Shown here piece after piece: positions 1 through 11,760 of a DNA stretch of 24,170 bases. The stretch lies in the NCBI GenBank assembly GCA_001970855.1, contig LSSN01000772.1:4206-28375 (forward strand), given 5' to 3'. The first letter of the stretch is position 1; the number at the start of each line of letters is the position of its first letter. The translations under genes were made by a program, and so were the position numbers. Source of the DNA: Smittium culicis. Lineage: Eukaryota > Kickxellomycota > Harpellomycetes > Harpellales > Legeriomycetaceae. The notes under the pieces were generated by a model, which was not told where the DNA came from, did no database searches, and saw only the letters and a list, made by a program, of their open reading frames with translations.

Positions 1-2
1 TA

Positions 3-20
3 GGGGGGGGGGGGGGGGGG
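3..20. repeat. 18-base poly-G run at the window edge
   Basis: Eighteen consecutive G residues sit three bases from the left edge in sequence that is otherwise about 80% A+T. Similar runs occur at 7441-7452 (C) and 22968-22978 (G). The run could form a G-quadruplex, or it may be an assembly or read-quality artefact at a contig edge. The sequence does not decide between these. Confidence 0.9.
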
Positions 21-84
21 ATTTTAATAATTTAAACTACTATTGAGCGTTTAAAATTATTAAAATTTCAACAAATTATAATTA

Positions 85-273
85 TCAATTAAAAGAAGTT
101 AAATTTATTCCTTTAATTAAGAAATTAGGATAAATAATTGAATCACTTTTTATATGTATGTCTTTCTGAGTCAATTCAATATATTTAAAAATTAAATAAT
201 GTTTTTGAATAAAAGCTGTCATACTCTTTACTAAAGCTTTTTTTATTAACCTATTGAGCTCTTTTTGAATCAA
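85..273 (-). CDS. Short hypothetical open frame, 62 codons
   Basis: This minus-strand frame encodes a basic, Lys/Ile-rich peptide of 62 residues with no recognisable domain, signal peptide or membrane segment. Its composition looks somewhat protein-like (runs such as KELNRLIKKALVKS), but a frame of this length arises easily by chance. There is no neighbouring gene or visible splice site to support it. It may be a fragment of a decayed gene or noise. Confidence 0.13.
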   Translation of the reverse strand: MIQKELNRLIKKALVKSMTAFIQKHYLIFKYIELTQKDIHIKSDSIIYPNFLIKGINLTSFN

Positions 274-2347
274 TGTAATTTTTTTCTTGTTTTGTCAAGG
301 ATTATAAAATAAAATTTTGAATCAGCTCGGAATTTTTTCATTTTTATAATACATTACATTTAAATTTTTTTAATTAATATACTCAGTGTTGGTAAAGTGA
401 AACTATACTTAAACTAGTTAAATAAATGATTTTTACAAATATTAGACAATTATAAAAGACCAATTGATCAAATATATAATAAAAAATATCCTGCTGTGAA
501 CTTTTATCTAACTTTAAATAGGAAAAGGAATTGGAATTGGAATTGGAATTCATATGTTGTGATTTGTGATTTTAAAACTTTAAAATATTTAAATTTTCAT
601 GAAAAACAAAATATTATTTCAACATTATAGATGAAATTTTAATATTATTATGGTTTAAAATATTTATTATAACTATTTTATGATATATTTTTGTTTCTTA
701 GACTTAATTATTCAATAAATTTTATAAATTAAAATCAAGCCAATACAAAAATTTAATCTTGTGAGGTAAATCTTATTAAATTTTAGATTTAAATATAGCT
801 TTGATTTTGACTAATTATTCAACTCTGCATTTCTATTATAAAGACTAGGGAAATGTATATTAATACTGAAAACCGATTATAACAATAAATATCAATATTT
901 TATAGACTATTTGTAAAATAAAGCCTGAAATTATAAAATTTTTTGCGATGTTTATTTATTATCAATAAAATTTCGTGTATACATTAAATGTTTTATCGAA
1001 TTATCATTATTGCTTTTTAGTGATTTTGAATCGATTGACAGAATAAAATCGTTATTATTACACATTAAATTTATTATAAAACAAAAATTAATACTGAATA
1101 GATTCTTAGGAAGCTATACAATTTATTTCATTATCTCAAAAAATAGCTAAAATAAATAATTATTATTAGTAGCAATGATACATCTTTTTTATAAAATCGT
1201 GTTTCATAAAATTTTCCTAATAATAAAAAAGGACATCGTATTATTAAAATATCTGTTATGCTTTTAACTTTACTCATTGATAATTTTTGAAATTTAATAT
1301 CAGTTAAAATTTTTAAATAAAAATCTTGAATTAATTATAATTGATATACCCGTGAAAAATAGGACAAAAAATATCTAGCTAACTTAAAAATTATAATAAA
1401 ATATACTTATCTATCTAAAAAATACCAGATTTTCGTCTCCTGTAGGATTTTCAAATTATTTACATAAGATACCACGTATTCTTCAAAAAAAAAATTTTTA
1501 CAGATTTCAGTAAGTTTTTTAAGTCAGATAAACTCTAGAAAATCAAAAATACATCTAAATGAAATCAACAATTTCCAAATTTCTCAAATATAAACCCCAT
1601 GTGGATTTTTTATAGACCAAAACACCTTATTAACCTTCATAAATTTTTATGTTGTTTGATTTATACTAAATAAATATTATATGAAATTTCCGATTATGAA
1701 AATTTTTTGTTCTATTTTGTAAAGAATAATTTTTTAATATGAATTATTAGCTTTCAGGGCGTTATTTTTACAAAATGTCTACGTTTTATATAGCTTTAGA
1801 AATATTTTTTCAAATTTTAAGCTTTTTGGATTTAATCTGTCGAGCTGTGATATTCAGAACTGATGGTGTATTTATTATAATATCCACTATTTATACTACG
1901 TATTTTCCTGTTAGCTTAATAATAAATTAGAAATTAATGGATATATAGTTTGATATATATTTTTTATATTTTCAAAAAAATTAAAATAGCTCGTAAATAC
2001 CGTACAGCAACAAAAATATATCAGAATTTATGGTGATTATTTTAACTAAAGAGCTATATTTTCTGTAAAAAATACAAATAAAATATAAAGGCTTGCTGTT
2101 GCCATCATAAAAATTTATACTCCCAAATAATCCACAGTTGTTATTGATATGAAAAAAATATATAAAATAAATTTTAATTGTTCAAAAATTTGATTTTATA
2201 ATTTGATTTTTTTTAATAGCTAGCAGTGCTCGAAACACCTACAAAAAATTCTTATTTATATATCTTGATATAGAAAATTATATGTCTCATCTCAATATAT
2301 TAGAAATTAAAAAATATTTTAAATTATAAAAAAATATATAAGAGATT
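274..2347. other. Gene-poor AT-rich spacer
   Basis: About 2 kb of very AT-rich sequence with frequent stops in all six frames. Apart from the GGAATT microsatellite near its left end, I see no gene, tRNA, long repeat or conserved motif. Confidence 0.7.
527..550. repeat. GGAATT hexanucleotide microsatellite, 4 copies
   Basis: Four perfect tandem copies of the hexamer GGAATT, ending in a GGAATTC context. It is a simple repeat with no coding function visible around it. Confidence 0.95.
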
Positions 2348-2599
2348 TTATTTCAATTTATCATTGATTACAGTTTTAATTCGTTCCACCCTTTTACACA
2401 TTTCCCCTGTCACAATTGTATTTAGACATACCTACCACTGTTTTATGACTTTCTCTGAAACCTTTTTAAAAAATTCTATACTTAAATTCTTTTATTTTGC
2501 TAAATATATTTCAGTAAGTATATTAAACACATTTACAAGTGGTTTTAAAATTATAATTAAAAATTCAAAAGGATATAAAAATGATAAAAAAAATTTTTT
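2348..2599 (-). pseudogene. Possible decayed coding fragment, unidentified
   Basis: One minus-strand frame runs for 84 codons with only two internal stops (TAA at 2492-2494, TAG at 2432-2434) before a terminal TAA. Its last two thirds have a charged, protein-like composition, with segments such as KKVSEKVIKQW and MCKRVERIKTVINDKLK. The opposite strand carries an 88-codon open frame at 2364-2630, poor in charged residues, that I read as its shadow. I cannot assign a family. The fragment could be a transposase remnant or chance; a stop-poor frame of this size is only modest evidence in AT-rich DNA. Confidence 0.2.
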
Positions 2600-2879
2600 T
2601 CAACTTATTACCCTCTTGCGGTCTAGATGATCCATATCTCTGGAAATGGATTCAAATATATTTGTGAATCGCTTATACTTATTATTATTAGTTTAACAGA
2701 CACAAGAATTTCAATCAAGATTTTTATCTGAATTACGATTTCAAAAATGGGATTATAATTGATTAGAATTCATTTCCTCAATTAGTTTTGCAATCAACAC
2801 CAAAATTGCTTATTTGAATGTACAAAGCGAATAAAGAAATCAAATTATCTATTTTTCCCAGTTATGAACCTGTAAATCT

Positions 2880-3560
2880 TCGATTTTCAGTGATTTAGCC
2901 TCCAGCTGCAAATTATTTATAATACTTGGTTTATGATTTTCATTTGTTGATACCTTTGAGTAGCTTGAATTTTTCACATTCAAATTCAGCCCAATACCCT
3001 GCACCTACAGCTTAATTCCCAGTTACATTGATATTTATTCAACCAGTTGCCTTTCCCATAGATTTTCCGATCGACATTCATGATTATAGTCTGAAAGTTT
3101 TAGTCTTGTGTGCAAAATTTTTCGTCCACCGAGCACTTTCAGTCTCGTAGGCGGCCATCCGGGCATTCATTAGTGCACTGATAGTTCTACGATCCATGTT
3201 TTTGGACTTGAGAATTTGTGTTAAAAATACTCATGGGCTGTGCTAGATCGCGTGAGCTGATTTTTCTCGCAGTTCGTACCTGATGTGCTCCATGGTGCTT
3301 ATTTACCTAATTTTGCGACCATTCGGATTCCATTGTCGATTTCTGGATGTATGTGATTGCATATGACATCTATAATACCAAATTTATCCCCACTGTAACA
3401 TCAAATCAGCATCATCACCGAATTGATGAAATTTATTTTTAGCACTGTGAGCACATCAGACCGTCTCAAGAAGCTTTAGACAGCGTATACAGTTTTCCTG
3501 ACCTTATTTATGTTTCTCTTTATCGCTCCCTGTAACATTCTACAGCTATTCATAAGCTAT
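2880..3560 (-). pseudogene. GC-rich island, probable decayed gene or transposon
   Basis: Base composition jumps to about 50% G+C (34 of 60 bases at 3121-3180) in a background near 20%. On the minus strand, protein-like stretches follow one another in two frames. A first frame starts near 3538 and includes IIDVICNHIHPEID around 3340-3390. A second frame includes MEHIRYELREKSAHAI just after 3300 and MDRRTISALMNARMAAYE at about 3197-3144, separated by TAG and TGA stops. This pattern of frames relayed by shifts and stops suggests an old gene or retroelement ORF. The plus strand also has stop-poor frames in codon register with it, so the strand is only favoured by amino-acid composition. Family unknown. 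Confidence 0.35.
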
Positions 3561-4406
3561 TCCAAGTAGGTTTACTGATCCGTGGATTGAATTTTTTATC
3601 ATTAATCAATAAATTATTGACCAAAAATAATAAAAATAATACATTTTGACTAAATATTTAACAAAAAATAAATTTCAAATAGCGAATATTTCAGGGTAGT
3701 AGTTTAGTTTTTTATTTCAAAATATTCAATTATAAAAATTAATTTTTATATATAAATAATTAATTTAAGCGAAAAAGTGTTTAAATTAATATTTTATGTA
3801 TTTTACATAATTACACACTACCAAAAACCATTTATTACCATTAAATATCATAATGAGAACAATAAATAAGAATATCTTAGGTATATAAAACTAAATTTTA
3901 ATGAAATATATATAGTTATTCATATATCTCAAATAAAGTTTATTATAAGTTTCGATTTAATAATAAAAAAACAAATCTCAAAGTATATATAAAATAATAA
4001 ATAGAAAAATAAATCTTATGAGTTTTATGAATAATTTCCACAAATACTGCAATTTATTTCATTAAAAATTACAAGATTGTGTTATGAATTAATATTACTA
4101 GAATTATTTTTATTTCCATGAAATAATTTTAACGATATTTTTTTTTCGATTTCAGCAATGCCAATACTTATATTTATCGTAAAAACATGTAATTATAGTT
4201 GATTTTATATATCATTATATGTATCCGTTTATAAAATATCTAATTAGTAATTTCCAAATTAATTTTTAGTTAGTATCATATTCAGATCTAAAAAATTTAT
4301 TCAGATATAATCACCCCCAGTATTTCATGTATACCAATAGATATATTGCGATCAAATAGTTAAAATATAATATTCGAGGATCACACTAACAGGTGTATCT
4401 GAAGAA
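3561..4406. other. Gene-poor AT-rich spacer
   Basis: AT-rich sequence with dense stops in all frames. Composition drops sharply from the GC-rich island at its left. I see no gene or RNA feature. Confidence 0.7.
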
Positions 4407-4637
4407 TTATTTATTTCTAAAACAAGCATATTTCATGGAATCGATAAATACTTTTCCCAACAGTTTCGTGCATTTGATAAGAGTAATTTGAATTTCGTAA
4501 ATTTCAATAAACGTGGTATCTAAAAGATCATCTTTAGAAGAGAATTTTGATGACTCTTTTTTTTTTTTATAAATTTCAATCTCATCTATTAGAGATGAGT
4601 AAAAAAATCTTACTTTGCGATTATTTTTTTTATGCAT
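4407..4637 (-). CDS. Hypothetical 76-codon frame, perhaps a gene fragment
   Basis: The frame starts at an ATG and encodes a Lys/Ile/Glu-rich soluble peptide with segments such as SSLIDEIEIYKKKKESSK and a C-terminal KLLGKVFIDSMKYA. Immediately upstream (about 4638-4727) a different minus-strand frame is also coding-like (KFKKLYLKFLSRITFQYI). The two frames meet at an eight-A run near 4625-4632, where a one-base slip would join them. That pattern fits a frameshifted remnant of a longer gene, or an indel error in a homopolymer. No domain is recognised. Confidence 0.3.
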   Translation of the reverse strand: MHKKNNRKVRFFYSSLIDEIEIYKKKKESSKFSSKDDLLDTTFIEIYEIQITLIKCTKLLGKVFIDSMKYACFRNK

Positions 4638-5175
4638 CCAGTTATAGTCTCAATATATTGGAAAGTTATTCTAGAAAGGAATTTCAAGTATAATTTTTTG
4701 AATTTATCTTTTTTATGCTACTCTTTGGAAAATATTACATATCCTATTTTATTCTGTAAATATTAAAAATCAGTAAACCTATTCATATAATAACAATAAT
4801 AATACATATATAAAATCGGTTTTAGTTAGTTTTTCGTATAAACTTTGTTAATAATTTTTTTCTGGAAAACTAAATCTAAGATAATAAGGTTTCTCCAATT
4901 ATATTATTCAATATAGTCGTCTCAATTGTTGAAGAAATTTGAGCGGAGTTCAAAACGCTGTAGTTTAAAAAAATCAGAAGTATCGAATTCTACACCAGTC
5001 TGATTTTTGCTCTTTAACCTTTGGACAAGTCTCTAAAATTATGGAAATTATTTTTTCTGCTGGATAGGTCATCACCAAGAATGATTTAAAAAATTTTATT
5101 ACGTATATTCTTAAATTTAGATAGGAAAATTAAACTAATAAATTTATCATTTCCATTTTGTGGGGTTTAAAAAAG

Positions 5176-5192
5176 TTTTTTTTTTTTTTTTT
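5176..5192. repeat. 17-base poly-T run
   Basis: Seventeen consecutive T residues in non-coding AT-rich sequence. A simple homopolymer with no associated gene. Confidence 0.9.
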
Positions 5193-7440
5193 ACGAGAAA
5201 TAATTAAAATCGGAAACTTTAATGTAACTGAGAATATTTATTTGTTTATTATAGATCCATAAACCAATTATTGATATTTCTAAACGAATAATTAAATCTA
5301 ATTTTGAGATTAATACAACTAGATTTTATCAAGCATGAAAAATATTTTTTAGCATTTATCTACTACATTTGGAAAAAAGAGGATAAATAACAAGAGCATG
5401 CTAAAATATATGTATTTTTATTAATAAATTCATAATTTAGTATAATCACATAAGAAAATCAAATTAATATTTATTTCAACCATAATTCTTTTAAAAAACG
5501 ATATAAAAAATCGTAATCGCTCGATTTTCACTACTTTATATAGTATATAAAATCAAAACAACAATAATAAAAATCTTCAATAATTAATTTATTTTTGATG
5601 ATTTTCTATTTTATAACCAAATTTTTGTCTACCTGAATGATTTAATTTAAATCTAGTTTATGTATATAAAATTAAGCTAGTTATTTTTGATTATTGAAAA
5701 AAAACTGAGCGCTGCAGGAAGAGAAACGAAAAATAAAACATGATTTTTTTTTTGATTGAAGCTCAAAATGGGATAAATCGCTCAGAAATTTTTATGACCC
5801 TATATTTTAAATATATACTCTTAGAATTTAGAACACTGTATTCAGGGGAAAAAAATTCTGATATATAGGATAGATGAGATTATAAAATAAGTATGATTAT
5901 GGGTAAATAACAGGGTTTAATAAATATTTTACAATTTCTAGAATTATATCATTAATATAAAATTTGACCAAAGTAGTATAAATATATGTAAACTGGTAAC
6001 TTATAATTCCGAAAAAAGCTAGAACTTGTATAAAAATTAAAAATGTATAATATTGGTTTTTATTTTTAGTCTAGTTTCCTAACCAATAGATCAAATATAA
6101 CCCAGTGAACACATTAAATATATTTTTATCATCGAGCTAAGATTTATATTCTTTTCAAAATGAGATTTTATAAGTCCAAATTTTTCTGTTTTGTCTGATT
6201 ATTTAAAAACCAATAATCGAATTATGAATCTTTTTAAATATTTTTTCTACAATAAGATAAAGAAAAATACAAAGATTTAACTATTGATTAATTGCTAGCA
6301 CTCAATGATATTTTCAGGTTTTCCTTTCCTTTCTATGATTATATTAGTGATAAATAATCGAAACCTCATTTTTTTTTTTCAAAGTGATTAAATGTCTATC
6401 AAATGATATGGATTTTGAATATATAAAATAAAACCTTGTCAATAAAAACATAAGAATATTTTGGCAATAAAATATATCAAAAATCTTCCAATAATAATAT
6501 ATGATTTCAAAATTAATCTCTGGTGATTTTCTTGTGAAATAATATAAATATTAATATCAGATAACCCGATTCAAGGCTATAAACATCACAAAATTTTTTA
6601 AAAGTAAAATATTTATCATTTTTGTAAATAATTATACAAGAAACTGTTAAGGCGATCAAAAAACCAACCTTAAATAATTTCATGGCGCATAAATTTAAAA
6701 TTTTATAATTAAAGAGGTATCAAACTTTTTTTTATATTTTTCAACTGAATTGAAAAAACATTTTAATGGATTTAGAAATATGTATTTATTCAAAGGTTGT
6801 ATACTTGAGCATATTTTTATTACCATCTAAAGATATTAAATAAGGAATGTATTAGTAAATATTTAAATGTAAACAGCTTATGTATTTAATTAAATAGAAA
6901 ATAATGAAATTTGAGATTTTTTTTGTCAGGTAAAGCGTATCTTTGTTTATTTTCTAATTTATATCAACGAGTTAGTACTTATCCGACATTAAAACCCTGA
7001 AAATTGGCTTTATTTATCGGCTGCCAAGTTTAAAAAATTTAACTATAGTTTTTAAGCTAATAGAGCTTTTAATAGTATTAAAATGGTAAGCATTTATTTT
7101 TGATACTAACTTTGTTTCAACTATTTTTAATAAAAATAATTTAAAATTTATTATTAATTGTAATTTAATCAATGTATAGAAAGAAATCAACAAGATTAAT
7201 CAATTATTTCGCAAATAATTTTCATGTAGCAAATATGAGAAATTTAAGGAAATAATATGTCTTAATTGCGCCAATTTTCAAGAAATCGCATTTGACCTTG
7301 AATATGAGCTTGAGGTAATTTAAGATGTTTCTATCCATCTCTTAAGTCGATTTTTAAAAATTTTAATAAGGTTATAGAGATTGGAATTCTATCAAAGTTA
7401 TAAGTACACTTTTTTTAGACCATGTAAAGTATGTAATTAA

Positions 7441-7452
7441 CCCCCCCCCCCC
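7441..7452. repeat. 12-base poly-C run
   Basis: Twelve consecutive C residues in AT-rich spacer. On the minus strand it reads as a G run, like those at both ends of the window. No gene lies next to it. Confidence 0.9.
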
Positions 7453-8253
7453 ATCTAACCGAATGTTAAATATAATGAGGATATCTATGGCACTAGAATA
7501 ATTTTAAGGAAAGCAAAAAAAATTCTTAAATTTAAAAAAAACATTAATTGGAGTATGAAAAAACATTTATTTAACTCAATTAAGACTAAATTAAACAAAT
7601 TTCAAATTGATATATATAACTTTTAATAAGATTTATCAATCACTTTTATTGATTTTAAATAATTAAAAAGGTTACTACTAACAATAAATATTTTATTATA
7701 GATAAAAAAGATATTTTTTTCAATAATTTGCAAAATTTTCGAAATTTTAAAATATTTTTTAAAATATTTTTTAAATTATTTTATCATGTTAATTTTTACC
7801 TATTTAAAAATTTAATTTTTTTCAATATTGGCTAAACAAATTAATTTATTATTTTTTTAAATATAAATGTAATATTTATCTTAAATTTAAATAATTTAAC
7901 TACATACATTAAAATATTATATTTTCATCTGTATCAAACGACTTATAATTCAAAGAATAATAAGAAAAAAAAGTGTATAGGTTATATTCAATAAATTAAA
8001 ATTGGTATAACTGATCTTAACACTTATAATAAATCAGGGTATTAGCTATTGAAATTTTTAAAACGAATTTATAATCGCTTATCTAAAAATAGAGATTCAA
8101 AATATTAAAATGCACCCAAAAAAATAAATTTTTTAAAATACAAAGTAAAAATAAATCAAATTTATCCATAAAGAAAATTATATATCTGATTATTTGTATT
8201 TAAACTTATAATCTTCTTGGAATATTTTAACGTATGTTAAAAAAATTAAAATT

Positions 8254-10962
8254 TTAAATACTATTCCTCCTCTTGTTCTTTTCAAGATCATACGCACTGA
8301 GTTTTCTTTTTAAACTCTTTTTATTTTCGAATTTTAAATTAAAATAGCTTGAAATACTTTTTTCAAGCATATTTATTTGAGGCGTTTGAACTGTTATACC
8401 AGATTCTAATATCAATTTAGCAATTTGAAAGCTGTTACTATCGCACGAATATTGAAATGATTTACCATTAGGATCGTAAAGATTCGCGCCATTTTCCATA
8501 AGCCACTCCACTAGCTTTATAGAACCGCTTTTGCAGGCTTTAGAAATTGGCGAATTGTTTTTATGGCATATTTCAGCGCCATATTTGACAAGATATTTTA
8601 CAATTTCCAAATTCCCATTGCTGCACGCCTTTAATAAAAATTTGTTTAAATTCTCTATATGAAAGTGATTTGACTGTATAGATTGCTTTACGATTATCAA
8701 AAAGTTATTTTTACACGAATCTTTAATCAGATCCACATCCTTCAACGACGAAAAACAAATATTTCTCATAATTGATTCAACAACGCCTTTTGAATTATCC
8801 CTTACAGACTTTGATAGTAATAATTTCATTTTTGGACTTTCAAGCGATTTATATCGTAAGCAGAATTCTACAATGTTATGATACCCGTTATTGTATAATT
8901 CAAAAAAATCATCATCGTTAATACTGGATTTAAATTCACAAATATTATTTGCTCCAAATTCATGTAACGATTGATAAATTTTAATCGTAATTTCTTCAAG
9001 ATAAGATAAAACCTTTTTATCACACCAATTATTTTTAGAGTGCTTAAAAGCCAACTCTATCAATTCTAGGCTGTTAAATTTATCTTTATCCTTAATTATT
9101 TCATTATCGCAACAATAAAAGTCAGCACCTTTGGTAATTAAATACTCGAAAACATCTATATATATTTTTTTAAATGCATTCAGTAAAGAGTAATCATTTT
9201 TTATATTTACTTTGACGCCATTTTCTATCATAAGCTTTACTATTTCAATGTCATCGCTTAGCTTTAACAACAGATCCTTTTCCTTAAAAGAAATTCGAAT
9301 TAATTCATAGTTTTTTGTTATGATTGAGCAATTAAACATCTCAGACAATGAATATTTTAGACATCCCTTATTTTTATACAAAAAATTGTTCATCTCCAAT
9401 GATCTGCCAAAAGCAATCTTTTTTGCTATTAGTATTGCTTGATCTGATACTTCGGAGCCGCTTTCTATTAATAACTGCGAAATACTTATTCGGTGATTCG
9501 ATATTGAATACTCTAATGGCCTTGGTGATTTTTTATAATAAGTTATTCCACTTTCTATTAAGCTTTTAATGAAACCTAATTCATCATATTTATAACAGAA
9601 TTCATAAAGGTTGTCCATGTTTTCATCGATAATAACACCACCTTCAAAGATAAGCTTATATATGCTAATATTTTTCGTCATTACACAGACATTAACTGCT
9701 TCAGCTAAAGTATATCCAATTTTTTTTCTATTCTGGATCAAAAATTTGAATATTTCGTTATTCTTGAGGGCTTTAGATGCTATTGTTCTGATAGATTTCC
9801 CTGATACTATAAAGTTTAGATCATTTATCAGATAGGATAATATAATCAAATCCGCAGTATTTATTGCTTCGTAGACATAATCCTCGTTAGATTGATATAT
9901 AAAGTTATGGTATGTTTTGTATATGTACTTGATAAATTCTAGATTTTTTTACCTAATCGATTCTAAAAACAGCCCAGCATAATCTGTAATTTTAGAGCTT
10001 GGTTTTGACAATTCAGCTAAAATTTTGAAAAATTCGAGGCTTCCTAGCTTAATTGATTTCATCAATGATTTAGATGTCTTCAGAAATACTATTTTTTTTT
10101 TATAAACATTGGAAGAGAAATAAATTTGTCTAACATCACATATTATCGAATTAAGCTTTTCGGAACCATATGAAGTTCTCATTCGATTTGAGTTGAAGTA
10201 TCTGATTAGACTGCTGTCATATAAACTACGGTAACAATAGCCCGAATAACAATTTACATCTTTTGAGCTTCCAAATTCGATAAATGTTTCAGAAAAGCCC
10301 ATTTGAAATGAATTATTATGGATTTTATACAAGTAAGCAGGATCGTAGTTATAAATGCCATTTTTACTTGATTCTAGCTTATAAATTTTTAAAGCAAATT
10401 TGTTGTGTAAACGGATTTTTTCAATCTTTGCATCATCTTTTTCTAGTCCTATAAAAGATCCAGAGCTGTCGAAAACCATTTCATGCGCAGAAATAAGAGA
10501 CTTTAAGACATCAATACACCCATTTTCAACCAATTTATAAAAGCTATTTAAAGTGTAGCAATTGATATTTATAATAATGTATAAACCTAATTCAATTTTA
10601 CCGGCCTTATTTACTATTCTGTCATTTGAAATTTTAAGGAGTTCTCCTAGCACTTTACTCCAGCCATACGTCATAATTTTATCCATGATTTTAATTTTTT
10701 TTCCAACTGGGTAGTATTTTCTATAAATAAGTATCAGCATGAGACATTCGCTTTCAATAAACTTTTTAAATCTCATTAAACAGTCGAAAATTTGAATTTT
10801 ATTTATCATACTGTTCCTTGTTATAAAATCGGCCCTTGTACTAGGACACTCAGAAACTTTCTTAAATTTTCTGCATACTTTATGAAATTCCGTATTTTGT
10901 GAATATACAAATATTCTCGCAAGTATTTCTCTACACAAGCTGAAAAATTCAGACCCAGACAT
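8254..10962 (-). pseudogene. F-box-like/ankyrin-repeat protein gene, broken by one in-frame TAA
   Basis: A single minus-strand frame of 903 codons from ATG at 10960-10962 to TAA at 8254-8256, interrupted only by TAA at 9949-9951 (codon 338). Both sides of the stop are in the same frame and align with the paralogue at 12994-15836, which has TTC (Phe, 14809-14811) at this codon, so no intron is needed. Residues about 8-45 resemble an F-box (LCREILARIFVY...CRKF). Residues about 447-508 and 570-620 hold degenerate ankyrin units, and 772-864 hold three good ones (KACSNGNLEIVKYLVKYGA; KACKSGSIKLVEWLMENGA; SNSFQIAKLILESG). The C-terminus is basic (KKSLKRKLSAYDLEKNKRR). Ankyrin arrays bind proteins; with an F-box this suggests a substrate adaptor of an SCF-type ubiquitin ligase, which is inference. 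If the stop is real, the product loses all its ankyrin repeats. A sequencing error or readthrough cannot be excluded. Confidence 0.85.
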
Positions 10963-11760
10963 TTTCCCCTAATATTTATCTAATCGATTCAAATATACTC
11001 GAATCGTTATATTGAAAAAATGAATCAACTATTTATAAACTTATATTTTGGTATTTCAAATTTTTATTATAGATTATAAATTAATTTTTTAATCATTTTT
11101 TTTCTTTCCTAATAGAAAATACTTAATTTGATCACCAAATAATCTTTAATAAATGAATTTAAATTAGGTTCAGATACCATAAAAAAATGAAGAAAAAAAA
11201 ACATATTCAAAATAACAATATTAATTTATCGATAAAAAATATTCAAATTTTATCAATTTAAAATCGATTAATTATTATAAACAAAGCGTATACAAGTATT
11301 AAATCAATAATTGCATAATGTTATAACTTTATAATTTAAATAGAGTAAAATAAACATATTTTAATTTAATTTAATACATATTTAATGCAGCAAAACTTTT
11401 TTAAGGAAATTTAGTCTATAAATAAGATATAAAATTTAATCAAGATATTATAAATAAATAAATTAACATTTAATTTGATTATACATAAAACGTGCGTATA
11501 TTAAAAATAGTTATTTAGAGATTTTAATTTAAAATTTATCATTTATAACATCTTGCATAAATAAAATATATTATGAATTATATTAGTACAGAATTTAATA
11601 AATAAAAGATGATATTTTCGTTGGCTTATTTTATTTTTATTTTTTTTTTATTCGCGAGATTTTATAGCTATGATTACAGTAATAGTAACATATTGCAAAT
11701 TAAACTAAAAAAATAGAAATTCGGTGCAAGGCATAAAAAAACTAATTTTCTAATACCAAT
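10963..11760. other. AT-rich spacer upstream of the first ankyrin gene
   Basis: This is the 5' flank of the minus-strand ankyrin gene. It is extremely AT-rich with many short A and T runs and no open frame. Any promoter must lie here, but I cannot point to a specific element. Confidence 0.6.

Larger units (their letters stand above)
4638..8253. other. Long gene-poor AT-rich spacer
   Basis: About 3.6 kb without a supportable gene. It contains homopolymer runs of 17 T (5176-5192) and 12 C (7441-7452), and a 12-base tandem pair of AAAATATTTTTT at 7749-7772. A 28-codon coding-like plus frame at 4917-5003 (Ser/Lys-rich, preceded by a possible acceptor ending TATAG) is too short to call. Nothing resembles tRNA or rRNA. 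Confidence 0.6.

Noticed and set aside
2364..2630. 88-codon plus-strand frame
   Set aside because: It is rich in Phe, Leu, Ile and Ser and lacks domain features. The opposite strand has a more protein-like, charged frame, so this reads as a shadow or chance frame.
9938..9951. A tiny intron (GTAAAAAAATCTAG) removing the TAA of the first ankyrin gene
   Set aside because: Fourteen bases is far too short for splicing and would shift the frame. The paralogue shows that the sequence on both sides is collinear coding sequence in one frame.
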